The notes beneath the pieces were generated by a model. That model saw nothing but the letters and a program-made list of their open reading frames with translations, was not told the origin of the DNA and did not search any database. The translations under genes were made by a program, and so were the position numbers. This document shows positions 14,590 through 22,594 of a stretch of DNA of 23,373 nucleotides, piece after piece. This DNA comes from an uncultured Ignavibacteriota bacterium. GTDB taxonomy: Bacteria; Bacteroidota; Ignavibacteria; UBA10030; UBA8401. The DNA is taken from positions 1-23,373 of the forward strand of contig CAIVNT010000199.1 in NCBI GenBank assembly GCA_903907305.1, read 5' to 3'. The stretch's first letter is position 1. Each line of letters opens with the position of its first letter.

Positions 14590-14865
14590 TTATGATTGAA
14601 TGATAGACATTTTCTTTTCCAATTTTGAGAGACGGTCGCGGAGCTGCTGATTTTCCTTCTTCAACAATTCAATCATTGTATCCTTTTCGGACAGTTCTTT
14701 TGCTGCGGAAGCGGATGTGAGTTTATTGTTGTTCTGTGACGCCGGTTTCTGTGCGAACGATTTGATCGGCACGAAGTATTTTTTTGAGGAGGTCATTGCC
14801 ACCGGTGCACTGGAACAGCCGACGAGTGCGATGGCGAGCGTCAGAACCATGATAATTTTTTTCAT
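14590..14865 (-). CDS. Small lipoprotein with C-terminal coiled coil
   Basis: The 91-residue product begins with a signal peptide and lipobox LVGC (C17), which decides the start; a longer frame has 19 extra residues without sense. A short variable linker (about 18-62) is followed by a leucine-heptad coiled coil, DTMIELLKKENQQLRDRLSK and then LEKKM, so the protein is probably an oligomeric, Lpp-like outer-membrane-tethered rod. The gene is the last of the minus-strand block and lies about 150 bases after the preceding lipoprotein gene with no clear terminator between them. Confidence 0.8.
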   Translation of the reverse strand: MKKIIMVLTLAIALVGCSSAPVAMTSSKKYFVPIKSFAQKPASQNNNKLTSASAAKELSEKDTMIELLKKENQQLRDRLSKLEKKMSIIQS

Positions 14866-15015
14866 ATGATCATCTCTTCTTTTAACTGATATAAATATAA
14901 GTGGAGGAACGACCGTGTGCAACGGCAGCGGGATTAGATTATTCTCATTAGATTTTTCTCACGATTGTTTTCGAAAATGTTTTGCTCTGGATAATACAAA
15001 CAATCAATGATCTAT

Positions 15016-15765
15016 TTACAGAGCGGGTGTTTTTTTCTGCGACAACAGATACACGGCAACACCGAGAACACCGGCGGCGATCGCGATCGGCACGATCGTA
15101 TTTCCGGACGATGATTCCATCACCGGAGTTTTGGGTGCCGGCGGACGTTCCTTTACGGGAGGGAGCAATTTGGACGGTAACGGGGTCACTTTTGAAACAT
15201 TGAAAGTGAACGCATACTCCGTAACGATCTCCCCAATCTTCACCGGTATCGATATCGAAATCTCTCCTCCAACATATCCCGTAATGGCCTTCTTCAGTTT
15301 CGCATTGTTCTTATCGTTGGAAAGGAACAGATCCTTTTCCACCCATTCCCCTTTGTCCATAAAGATATTCTCTCGCGGGATGACGGTCTCGCGGATATAT
15401 CCGAGCGGAGGGATGACGAGCGATGTCGGAACCGTGGCGCTAAGCGAATAGAAGTTGCTCGTGTTCCGCACGGAATAGATCCGCTTGTTCACGCCGAGGG
15501 AGACCTTTTCCCACACAACAGACATCGATGCTTCGGAGACATTCTGCAGTTGAAAACTGACAGCGGACTGGTCGAAGGTGAACTGGATAGTGATATAATT
15601 ATCTTTGAACAGCAGCTGATCGTTCACAATCGGCTGTGTCATTTTATATGTATATAGATAATTTGTGCCGGATTGAACTCCCGCCGCTCCCGAACAGCCG
15701 GAAAGAAGAAGGGAATCGATGAGGAGAAATACAATAAAAGCGGTCAGATATTTTTTATTTAACAT
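15016..15765 (-). CDS. Lipoprotein with C-terminal membrane anchor, unknown function
   Basis: The 249-residue product has the lipobox LSGC (C24), then a beta-rich periplasmic domain (YITIQFTFDQSAVSFQLQNV, EISISIPVKIGEIVTEYAF). A proline-rich linker (LPPVKERPPAPKTP) and a single hydrophobic segment (IVPIAIAAGVLGVAVYLLS) before KKTPAL complete it. Lipidation at one end and a membrane helix at the other is unusual and suggests anchoring to both membranes, or a GlyGly-CTERM-like sorting tail; neither is established. Its ATG lies 11 bases inside the end of the large Ig-repeat protein gene, so the two are coupled and may act together. Confidence 0.82.
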   Translation of the reverse strand: MLNKKYLTAFIVFLLIDSLLLSGCSGAAGVQSGTNYLYTYKMTQPIVNDQLLFKDNYITIQFTFDQSAVSFQLQNVSEASMSVVWEKVSLGVNKRIYSVRNTSNFYSLSATVPTSLVIPPLGYIRETVIPRENIFMDKGEWVEKDLFLSNDKNNAKLKKAITGYVGGEISISIPVKIGEIVTEYAFTFNVSKVTPLPSKLLPPVKERPPAPKTPVMESSSGNTIVPIAIAAGVLGVAVYLLSQKKTPAL

Positions 15766-18700
15766 AGATCATCTTTTTGGTTGTTAGGTGATTATTCGTG
15801 ATGAGACGATAGAAATAAATTCCGGACGATACCTGTGAACCGCTTTCGTCCGTGCCGTTCCACGTCACCCGGTATTGTCCCGGATCGTGCGGTGTGTTGA
15901 TGAGTGTTCGTACTTTCTGACCAAGCACGTTGAAGATCTGGATGGCAACCTTCGTCCCGGCGGTCTTCGAATCCGGTATCTCGTACTGAATGGTCGTGAG
16001 TCCGTTGAACGGATTCGGATAATTCTGTGCCAAACTGTAAGTGGTCGGATATTTTCCCGGTACCGCGGTGATAACGATCGCTTCCGGAGTGACCGCAACG
16101 TTCCCACTGACCGACAGGACCACCTGTGTTGAATCGAACTGACTGACGGATGTTATCTTCGGTATTCGAATGACCGTTCCGCTGCCCGGCTGGATCTCTT
16201 CGTTCTGCAGACTGTATGCCAGCATTCGCACTTCGTTGTTGACGGTCTTCATCACCACATTCATCTGCTGAGCACGGGCGAAGAGGTAGTTGGCATTGTT
16301 TACCACCACCGTGGAGTCCTTCAGGCGGATACGCACCTCAAGCCCGCGGACCGGTACGGTATTCTCCAGGTTCAAGCGCAGACCCAGCGGTGTTGATTCG
16401 AATTGCGTCTTCGCATCGGCGAAGAACGTGCGTTCCTTGGACGGTGCAGTTGTGACGTCCTTCTTTCCGGCCGATACACGTTCGGGAATGAACGGCGGCA
16501 GCGTACTGAAGACGGACGGTCTGTCGAGGATGGTTCTGGCCAGCACGTTCACATCGGCGGTATCGATGAGTCCATCCTTGTTCAGATCCGCTTTCAGCGA
16601 ATCGAGGAACGAGAATGTGCGTTTGCCGATGATCTGATCGATGATGGTAGTGATATCCGCAACGTTGATGTTCACGTCGTTGTTCGGATCGCCGTAGACA
16701 TAGAACGCATTTGCCGCGAAGAGCGTCGAGAGAGAACCGTTCACCGATGCGGCGACCGTATACAGACCCTCACGCGAACCGAGCGTGAGCACAGTGGAGG
16801 CGATACCGAGTGAGTCTGAAGTCACAAGCGTATCCTTCAGCCTCTGACCGGTCGCGTTCGCCGGAACGGAAGTGATGGCAAATTTAACATTCGCATTCGG
16901 CACAATATTGCCGCCGATATCTTTTACCGTCACGACGAACGATGTGTCCAGTGTTGTTTCCGTCGGCTTGAGTTGTTTGTCGCCGAGAATATCGGTGAAG
17001 AGCGCCGCCGTGCCGTGTGTAGCGAATGCGGTGAATGTGGTCTCGATGGCGGCAGAGACGGATGCTTCATGGCGATTTCCTTTGCCGTTGATCTTCTGAG
17101 ATTCGAACGGTGCCGGTGTGTTGATAGTTGCTTTCACTTTATACGCACCGATCCTGCTTCCCAGAGTCAACCGCGCACCTGCGATACCGGACGAATCTGA
17201 TCCGGAGAGAAGACTGCTGAGTGATGCGCTCGTATCGCCGGCAGGACGTTCGATGATAGTGAACTGAACATTCTTCAACGGCACAGCATTCTCGCCGATG
17301 TCGACGATCTTTACGGAGAAGGAGTCAAGCGCCGTCAGGATGGGACGCGTTTGACCGAGTCCGGAAGAGACCATCATCGCCGATGCTGCTCCGTGTGTTG
17401 CAGTCACCGTGAAGAGGGTATCCGGAACACCTGCACTTGAAGCACGGATGGTATATGTTCCCACTTTATTGCCCGCGGTGAACGATACTCGTGCGTATCC
17501 ATTCGCATCAGATACATCCGTTGTGTTGCTCAGCCGCTGTCCTGAAGCATTCGCGGGAGTTTCGGTGATGCTGAACTGGACGGTGGTGCCGGAGACGCTG
17601 TTGCCACCGACATCCGCAACGCGCATCACGAACTCATTCGGCACCGGCGTTGCGATGACGGTCGATTGATTCAAACCGGAAAGATCCGCGAACAACGATG
17701 CAGTTCCTGCTTTTGCATTCACGCGGAAGGAGACGACCGGAATATTCCTTACACGAGCATTCACAACGTAATCGCCTGTTTTGTTGCCAAGCGTGAACCG
17801 CGTTGACGCCAGTCCGGATGTGTCGGTGATGACCGAACTATTGGTCAATGAATGACCGGTGGTGTTCACGTTCGGTAATGAGTCGATGGAGAAGAAGACC
17901 GTATCATTCGGAACACTGTTCCCGTTCGTATCAAGAATGTGTACGATAAGGTCCGAACCAAGCACCGAGCCTATAGGTGCAGACTGATTATTTCCTTGCA
18001 CCAGAGCCAGCGTTGCGGCGGCGCCCGGCTGAGCTGTCGCGCTGAACTGGAGCGAACCGACAAGCGATCTCGATTGCGCAGAGACAGCGTACGGACCGGA
18101 ACGGGTTCCAAGAGTTAAGATCGTGGAAGCCTGGCCGAGCGGGTCGGTGGGCACAATTGTTTTGCTTAATACTGCACTGAAAGCATTTGCCTGAAGTTTG
18201 AATTCAACCGTATCGCCTTTGACAGGGTTTCCACCTTCATCAAGAACGGTGACAATGAACGGTGAAGATAAAGTTTGTCCGTTCACGCCTGATTGACCGT
18301 CGCCGGAATTACGCGCGATGGTTGCCGGCGCTCCAGGGATGGCCTGTGCTGTGAAGGTGACGGAATCTGCAATACCGGTCACTTTTCCGCGGACGGTATA
18401 TGTCGTTGCTGTACTGCCGAGCGTCAGACGAGTGGAAGCTCTGCCGAATGAGTCTGTCTGTATTGCGGTAACGGTGAGTCCGTGGCCGAATGAACTGGAA
18501 GGAATATTCACCAGGGCAAACTGCACCTGAGCGCTATCCACCGGATTGCCGCCGACATCCGCTACAGTGATAGTGAAGAGCGAATCAAGCGGTGTAAGGA
18601 TCGGCTTGATCTGCTGCGAAAGAAGAATTCCGGCCATCGTCTTCGCCGGACCATGCAGAGCGGTTGTGTTGAATCTGATGGTATCGAGATTTCCCGATGC

Positions 18701-19810
18701 CGCGATCACTTCATACGCGCCGACCTTGTTCCCGAGCGTGAAGAGCGTGGATGCGATACCCGAAGCATTTGTGACGGCATTGGTATCAGACAATGTTCCC
18801 GATGATGACGGAGCCGGTTTACTGTTGACCGAAAATTTCACAGAAACGTTCGAGACAGGAGTACCGAAGATGTCAGTGATGAGGACCTTCAGTGTATCAA
18901 GTGTTGTCAGGATACGTTCTTGTGACGGAGCAGAGGCCGCTTTCGCGATGGTGACAGGAATTCCTGCACCGCTCTGCAGCGGACCGATCGCGCGTACGGT
19001 ATCCGACGCGGTCCAATATCCCTGAAGCTTTACATTTGTTTTTGTGATGGTCTTCAACAGCGTGTCGACCACAGGGATCTGCCGCTGCCAATTGATGCCG
19101 TCCGATGAACGCCAGAGCTGAAGATTACTTGCCGTGTGTCCGTTCAATTCGCTGTCGGAATATTTTAAGACGATGGTGCCGGTCGCTGTTGCGTCGGTCG
19201 GCTGAATTTGATAGAACCGCTTGATCGATTCGTTACCGTTGCCGGTGCGGGCGGAGTCTGAAACACGAAGAATGTTCGTCATTCCCGGAGCGTTGGAGGT
19301 CCATGTAATGGTTGCTCCAATATTCCCGAAATTCGAGGACGTAGTAATCCCTATAAGGTTCACTGACCTTTGAATTGCACCGTTGAATTTGCCCGATTCG
19401 AACAGTGTGTCGCCAAGTGTGATGATATTTCCCTTCGGCATCTGTAACGTTACTGCTGCAGCAATGGTAAGATTCTTTTGAACTGAAAAATTTCCTCCAG
19501 TTGTTGTTTTTGTTCCTGTTCCGGTCAGACGTACGGTCTCGTACTGCTTTGCGGGCAGTATCTGATCGGCGCCTTTCAATTCGACTTCTCCTCCGACAAC
19601 CTGTTGCGCGATGGTCGTCTGATTTCTCACTCGAATTTTTCCGGTGTTGGTGAGAGATCCGTTGATAATAAGATTCTGTGCAGCCCCGAATTGGATCAGC
19701 ATCATTATTATCACAACGGCTGCCGCTCTTGGCAGTCGCCATCCGTGACGGAGCCGATGAATCGACCCGATCGGCGGCGCGCAAGCGTACCGTGTTCGTT
19801 TAGTAATCAT
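15755..19810 (-). CDS. Giant surface protein: Ig-like repeats, dockerin, cohesin-like module, T9SS tail
   Basis: About 1351 residues from the ATG used here. A signal peptide (RAAAVVIIMMLIQFGAAQ) is followed by a beta-repeat module (NLIINGSLTNTGKIRVRN) like the neighbouring beta-repeat proteins. Next come seven invasin/Big_1-type Ig-like repeats of about 100 residues, each with VxDxGGNxV then ASTxLTLGxxxGxYxV. A dockerin follows (DPNNDVNINVADI, then DLNKDGLIDTADV), then a cohesin-like module (LRLNLENTVPVRGLEVRIRL) and the T9SS tail with QNYPNPFNGLTTIQYEIP. It is probably an extended adhesin or scaffold. Start uncertain: this ATG has a weak AGG seven bases upstream, and two ATGs 18 and 17 codons earlier have none. 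Repeat 6 carries a unique polar insert (ESQKINGKGNRHEASVSA). Confidence 0.9.
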   Translation of the reverse strand: MITKRTRYACAPPIGSIHRLRHGWRLPRAAAVVIIMMLIQFGAAQNLIINGSLTNTGKIRVRNQTTIAQQVVGGEVELKGADQILPAKQYETVRLTGTGTKTTTGGNFSVQKNLTIAAAVTLQMPKGNIITLGDTLFESGKFNGAIQRSVNLIGITTSSNFGNIGATITWTSNAPGMTNILRVSDSARTGNGNESIKRFYQIQPTDATATGTIVLKYSDSELNGHTASNLQLWRSSDGINWQRQIPVVDTLLKTITKTNVKLQGYWTASDTVRAIGPLQSGAGIPVTIAKAASAPSQERILTTLDTLKVLITDIFGTPVSNVSVKFSVNSKPAPSSSGTLSDTNAVTNASGIASTLFTLGNKVGAYEVIAASGNLDTIRFNTTALHGPAKTMAGILLSQQIKPILTPLDSLFTITVADVGGNPVDSAQVQFALVNIPSSSFGHGLTVTAIQTDSFGRASTRLTLGSTATTYTVRGKVTGIADSVTFTAQAIPGAPATIARNSGDGQSGVNGQTLSSPFIVTVLDEGGNPVKGDTVEFKLQANAFSAVLSKTIVPTDPLGQASTILTLGTRSGPYAVSAQSRSLVGSLQFSATAQPGAAATLALVQGNNQSAPIGSVLGSDLIVHILDTNGNSVPNDTVFFSIDSLPNVNTTGHSLTNSSVITDTSGLASTRFTLGNKTGDYVVNARVRNIPVVSFRVNAKAGTASLFADLSGLNQSTVIATPVPNEFVMRVADVGGNSVSGTTVQFSITETPANASGQRLSNTTDVSDANGYARVSFTAGNKVGTYTIRASSAGVPDTLFTVTATHGAASAMMVSSGLGQTRPILTALDSFSVKIVDIGENAVPLKNVQFTIIERPAGDTSASLSSLLSGSDSSGIAGARLTLGSRIGAYKVKATINTPAPFESQKINGKGNRHEASVSAAIETTFTAFATHGTAALFTDILGDKQLKPTETTLDTSFVVTVKDIGGNIVPNANVKFAITSVPANATGQRLKDTLVTSDSLGIASTVLTLGSREGLYTVAASVNGSLSTLFAANAFYVYGDPNNDVNINVADITTIIDQIIGKRTFSFLDSLKADLNKDGLIDTADVNVLARTILDRPSVFSTLPPFIPERVSAGKKDVTTAPSKERTFFADAKTQFESTPLGLRLNLENTVPVRGLEVRIRLKDSTVVVNNANYLFARAQQMNVVMKTVNNEVRMLAYSLQNEEIQPGSGTVIRIPKITSVSQFDSTQVVLSVSGNVAVTPEAIVITAVPGKYPTTYSLAQNYPNPFNGLTTIQYEIPDSKTAGTKVAIQIFNVLGQKVRTLINTPHDPGQYRVTWNGTDESGSQVSSGIYFYRLITNNHLTTKKMIYVK

Positions 19811-19936
19811 AAGTGTACCTGTGTACAGTATGTGAGATACAAAGTCTCTCTTTCTCCGCATCATTCTGAAAGTGAATTCAACAAAGGATGCTTCGATTGA
19901 TGATTGCCGATGAAAAACTCATTCAATAATACCGAT

Positions 19937-19978
19937 TAAAACCCGCCGCTCGGAGTCCCTGTAACAGCCGGGACTCCG
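19937..19978 (-). terminator. Stem-loop followed by T-run, upstream of the giant gene
   Basis: On the minus strand CGGAGTCCC pairs with GGGACTCCG (19978-19970 and 19959-19951), followed by AGCGGCGGGTTTT. It probably ends transcripts from the upstream minus-strand genes. GAGCGGCGG repeats the arm of the terminators at 10055 and 14495. Confidence 0.6.
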
Positions 19979-20001
19979 GACGACAGATCCATCATTATTA
20001 T

Positions 20002-20259
20002 TTACCGCCGAAGGTCATCACGCTTCAGCGTTCCAGTTGTAGGACACCCTAAAGGTGTCCTGCAAAGTATTAAAGGAATGAATACAACCCCGCCTGAGGC
20101 GGGCAAGAGTGCCATTCCACACTTAGTATTAGGAGCTACTTTCATGTTATTTTTCCGGCCATCCTTCCCCCAACGGGGTCCCTTTGAGAGATGCGCTCGT
20201 CCTGAAAACGGACTTGCTTCCGCCAACAATAAGGCGGACAATTACTCAGGATGACTATT
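20002..20259. repeat. Stem-loop-rich intergenic block, possible interspersed repeat
   Basis: Four small hairpins lie within 200 bases: AGGACACC/GGTGTCCT (20041-20061), CCCGCC/GGCGGG (20089-20103), CCCC/GGGG (20167-20178) and TCCGCC/GGCGGA (20219-20238), followed by a run of T. A 79-codon minus frame covers the block, but its translation is not protein-like. The mix of compact hairpins and conserved-looking linkers suggests a non-coding repeat or structured RNA. Confidence 0.4.
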
Positions 20260-20295
20260 TTTTTTTACATACGCCTTAAAAATGGAATGATCTTT

Positions 20296-20622
20296 TCATA
20301 TGGGCACACTACTCCCTTGACAATCTTCAGTGATGAATCGTATGTCATCGATCGGAACGGGCGGACCCGTCCAACGAGGCGATCCAATTGATGCCGTATC
20401 CGAACGTGCCAGCGCGGAACGTCCAGCAAAAGACGGAGTCCACGTGTGACGCGCATTGAAAGCTGCACCAAGACTGTTCACTTCATGTTCACTCCACAGC
20501 GATCGAATGATCGATGACCGCGGAGCGTATGCATCGCTGCTATTTGCCGTATCAGAGCGGGCAAGAGCAGATCTGCCGAACAGCATCAGTAGTTGACGAT
20601 ATAATAGAGTGTGTACTGTCAT
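20296..20622 (-). CDS. Small exported protein with a duplicated 11-residue peptide
   Basis: The 108-residue product has a short basic start and a hydrophobic segment (LLYRQLLMLFGRSALA) that could be a signal peptide cleaved after ALA. The peptide GRSALARSDTA occurs twice, at residues 16-26 and 67-77. Eight of the 11 codons differ between the copies, every change synonymous, which is strong evidence that the frame is translated and that the peptide itself is selected. The rest, including SLWSEHEVNSLGAAFNARHTW and RWTGPPVPIDDIRF, matches no family I recognise. AAGAGG lies just before the ATG; a GTG six codons earlier is an alternative start. It sits between a beta-repeat protein and the giant Ig-repeat protein on the same strand. 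Confidence 0.6.
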   Translation of the reverse strand: MTVHTLLYRQLLMLFGRSALARSDTANSSDAYAPRSSIIRSLWSEHEVNSLGAAFNARHTWTPSFAGRSALARSDTASIGSPRWTGPPVPIDDIRFITEDCQGSSVPI

Positions 20623-20756
20623 AGACCTCTTGTTAAGCACAAAGGATCGTTAACCAACAGGATCCGCTGTGCAACAGAGTGTTTCAATTCCATCATGGTG
20701 TGAAATGATGCAGATGTGCAGACATCATTTCACGTGTGTTCAGCTAACAGCTGATA
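20623..20756 (-). other. Gap upstream of the duplicated-peptide gene
   Basis: No gene or clear promoter is seen. ATGATGTCTGCACATCTGCAT-like direct and inverted words (ATGATG, GCAGATGTGCAGACATCAT on the plus strand) could form a weak hairpin after the stop of the beta-repeat gene. Confidence 0.2.
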
Positions 20757-22373
20757 TTATGGTCCAACGTTGATCGTACCAGCGTTCGTCAAGAAACCGT
20801 TGACGGTCAGGTCGCCGGCGACATCAAGCTGTGAATCGGATGCAGCAAGATCCAATGTAACGGAAGAAGCAACGGAAAGACCGGCTGAAGTTCCGACGGT
20901 GGTTGCCGCTGCGATCTGTTTCGTGCCGCCGGTGGTCAGCAGCAATGTTGCGTATGTGCCGCCGCCAGCGATCGTCTGTGTACCTGCTGCTGCATTGTAG
21001 TTAACTGTACCGGTAGTGAACAGAACGCCGTTGGAAGTTCCGCCGAAGAGGATCGTTCCATTGGTGTTCTCTTTGCCTGTAACGATGTTAAGCTGCTGTG
21101 TTCCCATATCCGTGATTGTTGCAGTGTTTCCGCTTCCGCCGTTATCGAAGTTTGTGGCAGCAATTGTACCGAGAGCGGTCTTTGTGCCGACACCGATCAT
21201 GTTCAGGTCAACATAGGTTGCTGCGGGAACATCCTGGGATGTACCGTCGAAGTTGACTGTGCTGGTACCGCCGAAGGACAACGTAGGAACCGCTGTGAAT
21301 GTCTGTGCAAAGTTCGCAACGCCTGAACCGGTCAATGCAATGGTGCCGCCGGTGCCGTTCACAGCGCCGTTGAAGTCAAGCGTACCGCCTGTGCCAGCCG
21401 AGATAGAACCGCTTGCAATAGAGGGTGCGCCGGTGAAGAGGACCGTTCCTTCGCTGGAAGAGATGGTGCCTGATGCATGCGACAGTGTATTGGAGAATGT
21501 GACCGTTCCGATACCGCCTGTGATGTCGCCGTTGTTAATTGCAGCGTTGGTGAATGTTACTGCACCGTCAGCAGCGCTTGCGGTGATTGTGCCATGGTTG
21601 TTCGTCAATGTTGCGACCGTCAAAGCACCTGATCCGTTGACCAGCTGTCCTGTTGCCGCGATATCAGTGATGGTATTGATGGAACCGGTCGTGCCGAGTG
21701 TGAGCGCTTTCGCTGCTGCAATGTTCGTGATAGTCGCGAAGGTATAGCCTGCGCTTGCAGTGAAGTTGTTGCCTACGGTCAATGCACCGCCGGTGTGGTT
21801 CACGGTGTTGTTGACGGTGATGTTGTCCTGCATTGTGAATCCGCCTGCGCCGGACATATTCAGCGCATTGTAGGTGGTGCCCCACATTGCCTGGCTTGCT
21901 CCGCCGGAATAATCGACGACCGATGTTGCGTTGTTGAATTTATACGGTGCGGTCGCACCACCACCGTTGGCGATCGTTCCTGCGATCGTCAGCGTCTTTG
22001 CAGCGGCAACTTCGATCTGTGTTGCGCCTGCTGCGGTCACGTTCAATGCGGTCGCCACAGAAGCATCTGTGTTGATCGTTTTTGTGGAAACTGCTGTTGC
22101 GCGAAGTGTTGCGAAGTTCAATGCGCCCGATCCGCCGCCGATGGACTGGGGATTTGTGCTATTCAGGTTCACGGTGCTGGAAGCTCCGCCGACGTTGACG
22201 GCTGTCGTTACGCCTGTGTTGACGATGTTTCCTTTTACGTTGATGGTGCCGTTACCGCCGACAGTGACGCTGTTGCTGCCGATAACGAGGTTCTGTCCGA
22301 ATGATAAACCGATGACCAGTGTTGCTGCGATCAAGACGCTGATCGCGCGGCGAAAGAATGAGTTGTGTTTCAT
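20757..22373 (-). CDS. Secreted beta-strand-repeat protein without T9SS tail
   Basis: The 538-residue product has a signal peptide (MKHNSFFRRAISVLIAATLVIGLSFGQN), then a long array of short Gly/Thr/Asn/Ala-rich beta strands (VTVGGNGTINVKGNIVNTG, SGALTVATLTNNHGTITA, GTGGTLDFNGAVNGTGGT). These are typical of right-handed beta-helix, haemagglutinin- or autotransporter-like passengers. It ends abruptly LTVNGFLTNAGTINVGP with no sorting domain or barrel, so its anchoring is unexplained. AAGGAG lies seven bases before the chosen ATG. An in-frame ATG 25 codons upstream also has AAAGGA, so an N-terminally extended form (MDTASKNQVSK...) is possible. It resembles the N-terminal module of the giant Ig-repeat protein and the partial gene to its right. 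Confidence 0.85.
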   Translation of the reverse strand: MKHNSFFRRAISVLIAATLVIGLSFGQNLVIGSNSVTVGGNGTINVKGNIVNTGVTTAVNVGGASSTVNLNSTNPQSIGGGSGALNFATLRATAVSTKTINTDASVATALNVTAAGATQIEVAAAKTLTIAGTIANGGGATAPYKFNNATSVVDYSGGASQAMWGTTYNALNMSGAGGFTMQDNITVNNTVNHTGGALTVGNNFTASAGYTFATITNIAAAKALTLGTTGSINTITDIAATGQLVNGSGALTVATLTNNHGTITASAADGAVTFTNAAINNGDITGGIGTVTFSNTLSHASGTISSSEGTVLFTGAPSIASGSISAGTGGTLDFNGAVNGTGGTIALTGSGVANFAQTFTAVPTLSFGGTSTVNFDGTSQDVPAATYVDLNMIGVGTKTALGTIAATNFDNGGSGNTATITDMGTQQLNIVTGKENTNGTILFGGTSNGVLFTTGTVNYNAAAGTQTIAGGGTYATLLLTTGGTKQIAAATTVGTSAGLSVASSVTLDLAASDSQLDVAGDLTVNGFLTNAGTINVGP

Positions 22374-22521
22374 AGAATTGCTCCTTGTATTAAGTGTGGA
22401 AGATAATGATGATGTTTTTGAAACCTGATTCTTTGATGCTGTATCCATTTGTGTATCCTTTAATGATGATTGATAAATAATGATTGATGATTGTGATGCT
22501 TACCCTTGACAAGGGTCGAAC

Positions 22522-22551
22522 TTATTTTTGCGGTGGAGCTTTATTCTTCAT
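22522..22551 (-). CDS. Nine-codon micro-ORF with strong ribosome binding site
   Basis: It reads MKNKAPPQK and a TAA stop. The perfect Shine-Dalgarno AAAGGAGG lies five bases before the ATG, stronger than that of most real genes here. It sits 43 bases after the stop of the right-edge gene and about 75 bases before the first possible start of the beta-repeat gene. A small hairpin (CCCTT-GTC-AAGGG) follows it. It may be a leader peptide, a translation relay or a remnant of an N terminus; no function can be assigned. Confidence 0.35.
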   Translation of the reverse strand: MKNKAPPQK

Positions 22552-22594
22552 TAAAACCTCCTTTCGTTATAGAATGAATTATTCCTGTTTGATA

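Noticed and set aside
15755..19864. CRISPR or tandem DNA repeat across the giant gene
   Set aside because: The repetition is at protein level (Ig-like domains of about 100 residues) with diverged DNA.
20002..20241. 79-codon minus frame in the hairpin block
   Set aside because: It spans several hairpins and its translation has no protein-like pattern.
21253..22304. Long plus frames opposite the beta-repeat protein (one valine/proline-rich, one cysteine-rich)
   Set aside because: Shadows produced by the biased Gly/Thr/Ala codons of the repeats on the other strand.
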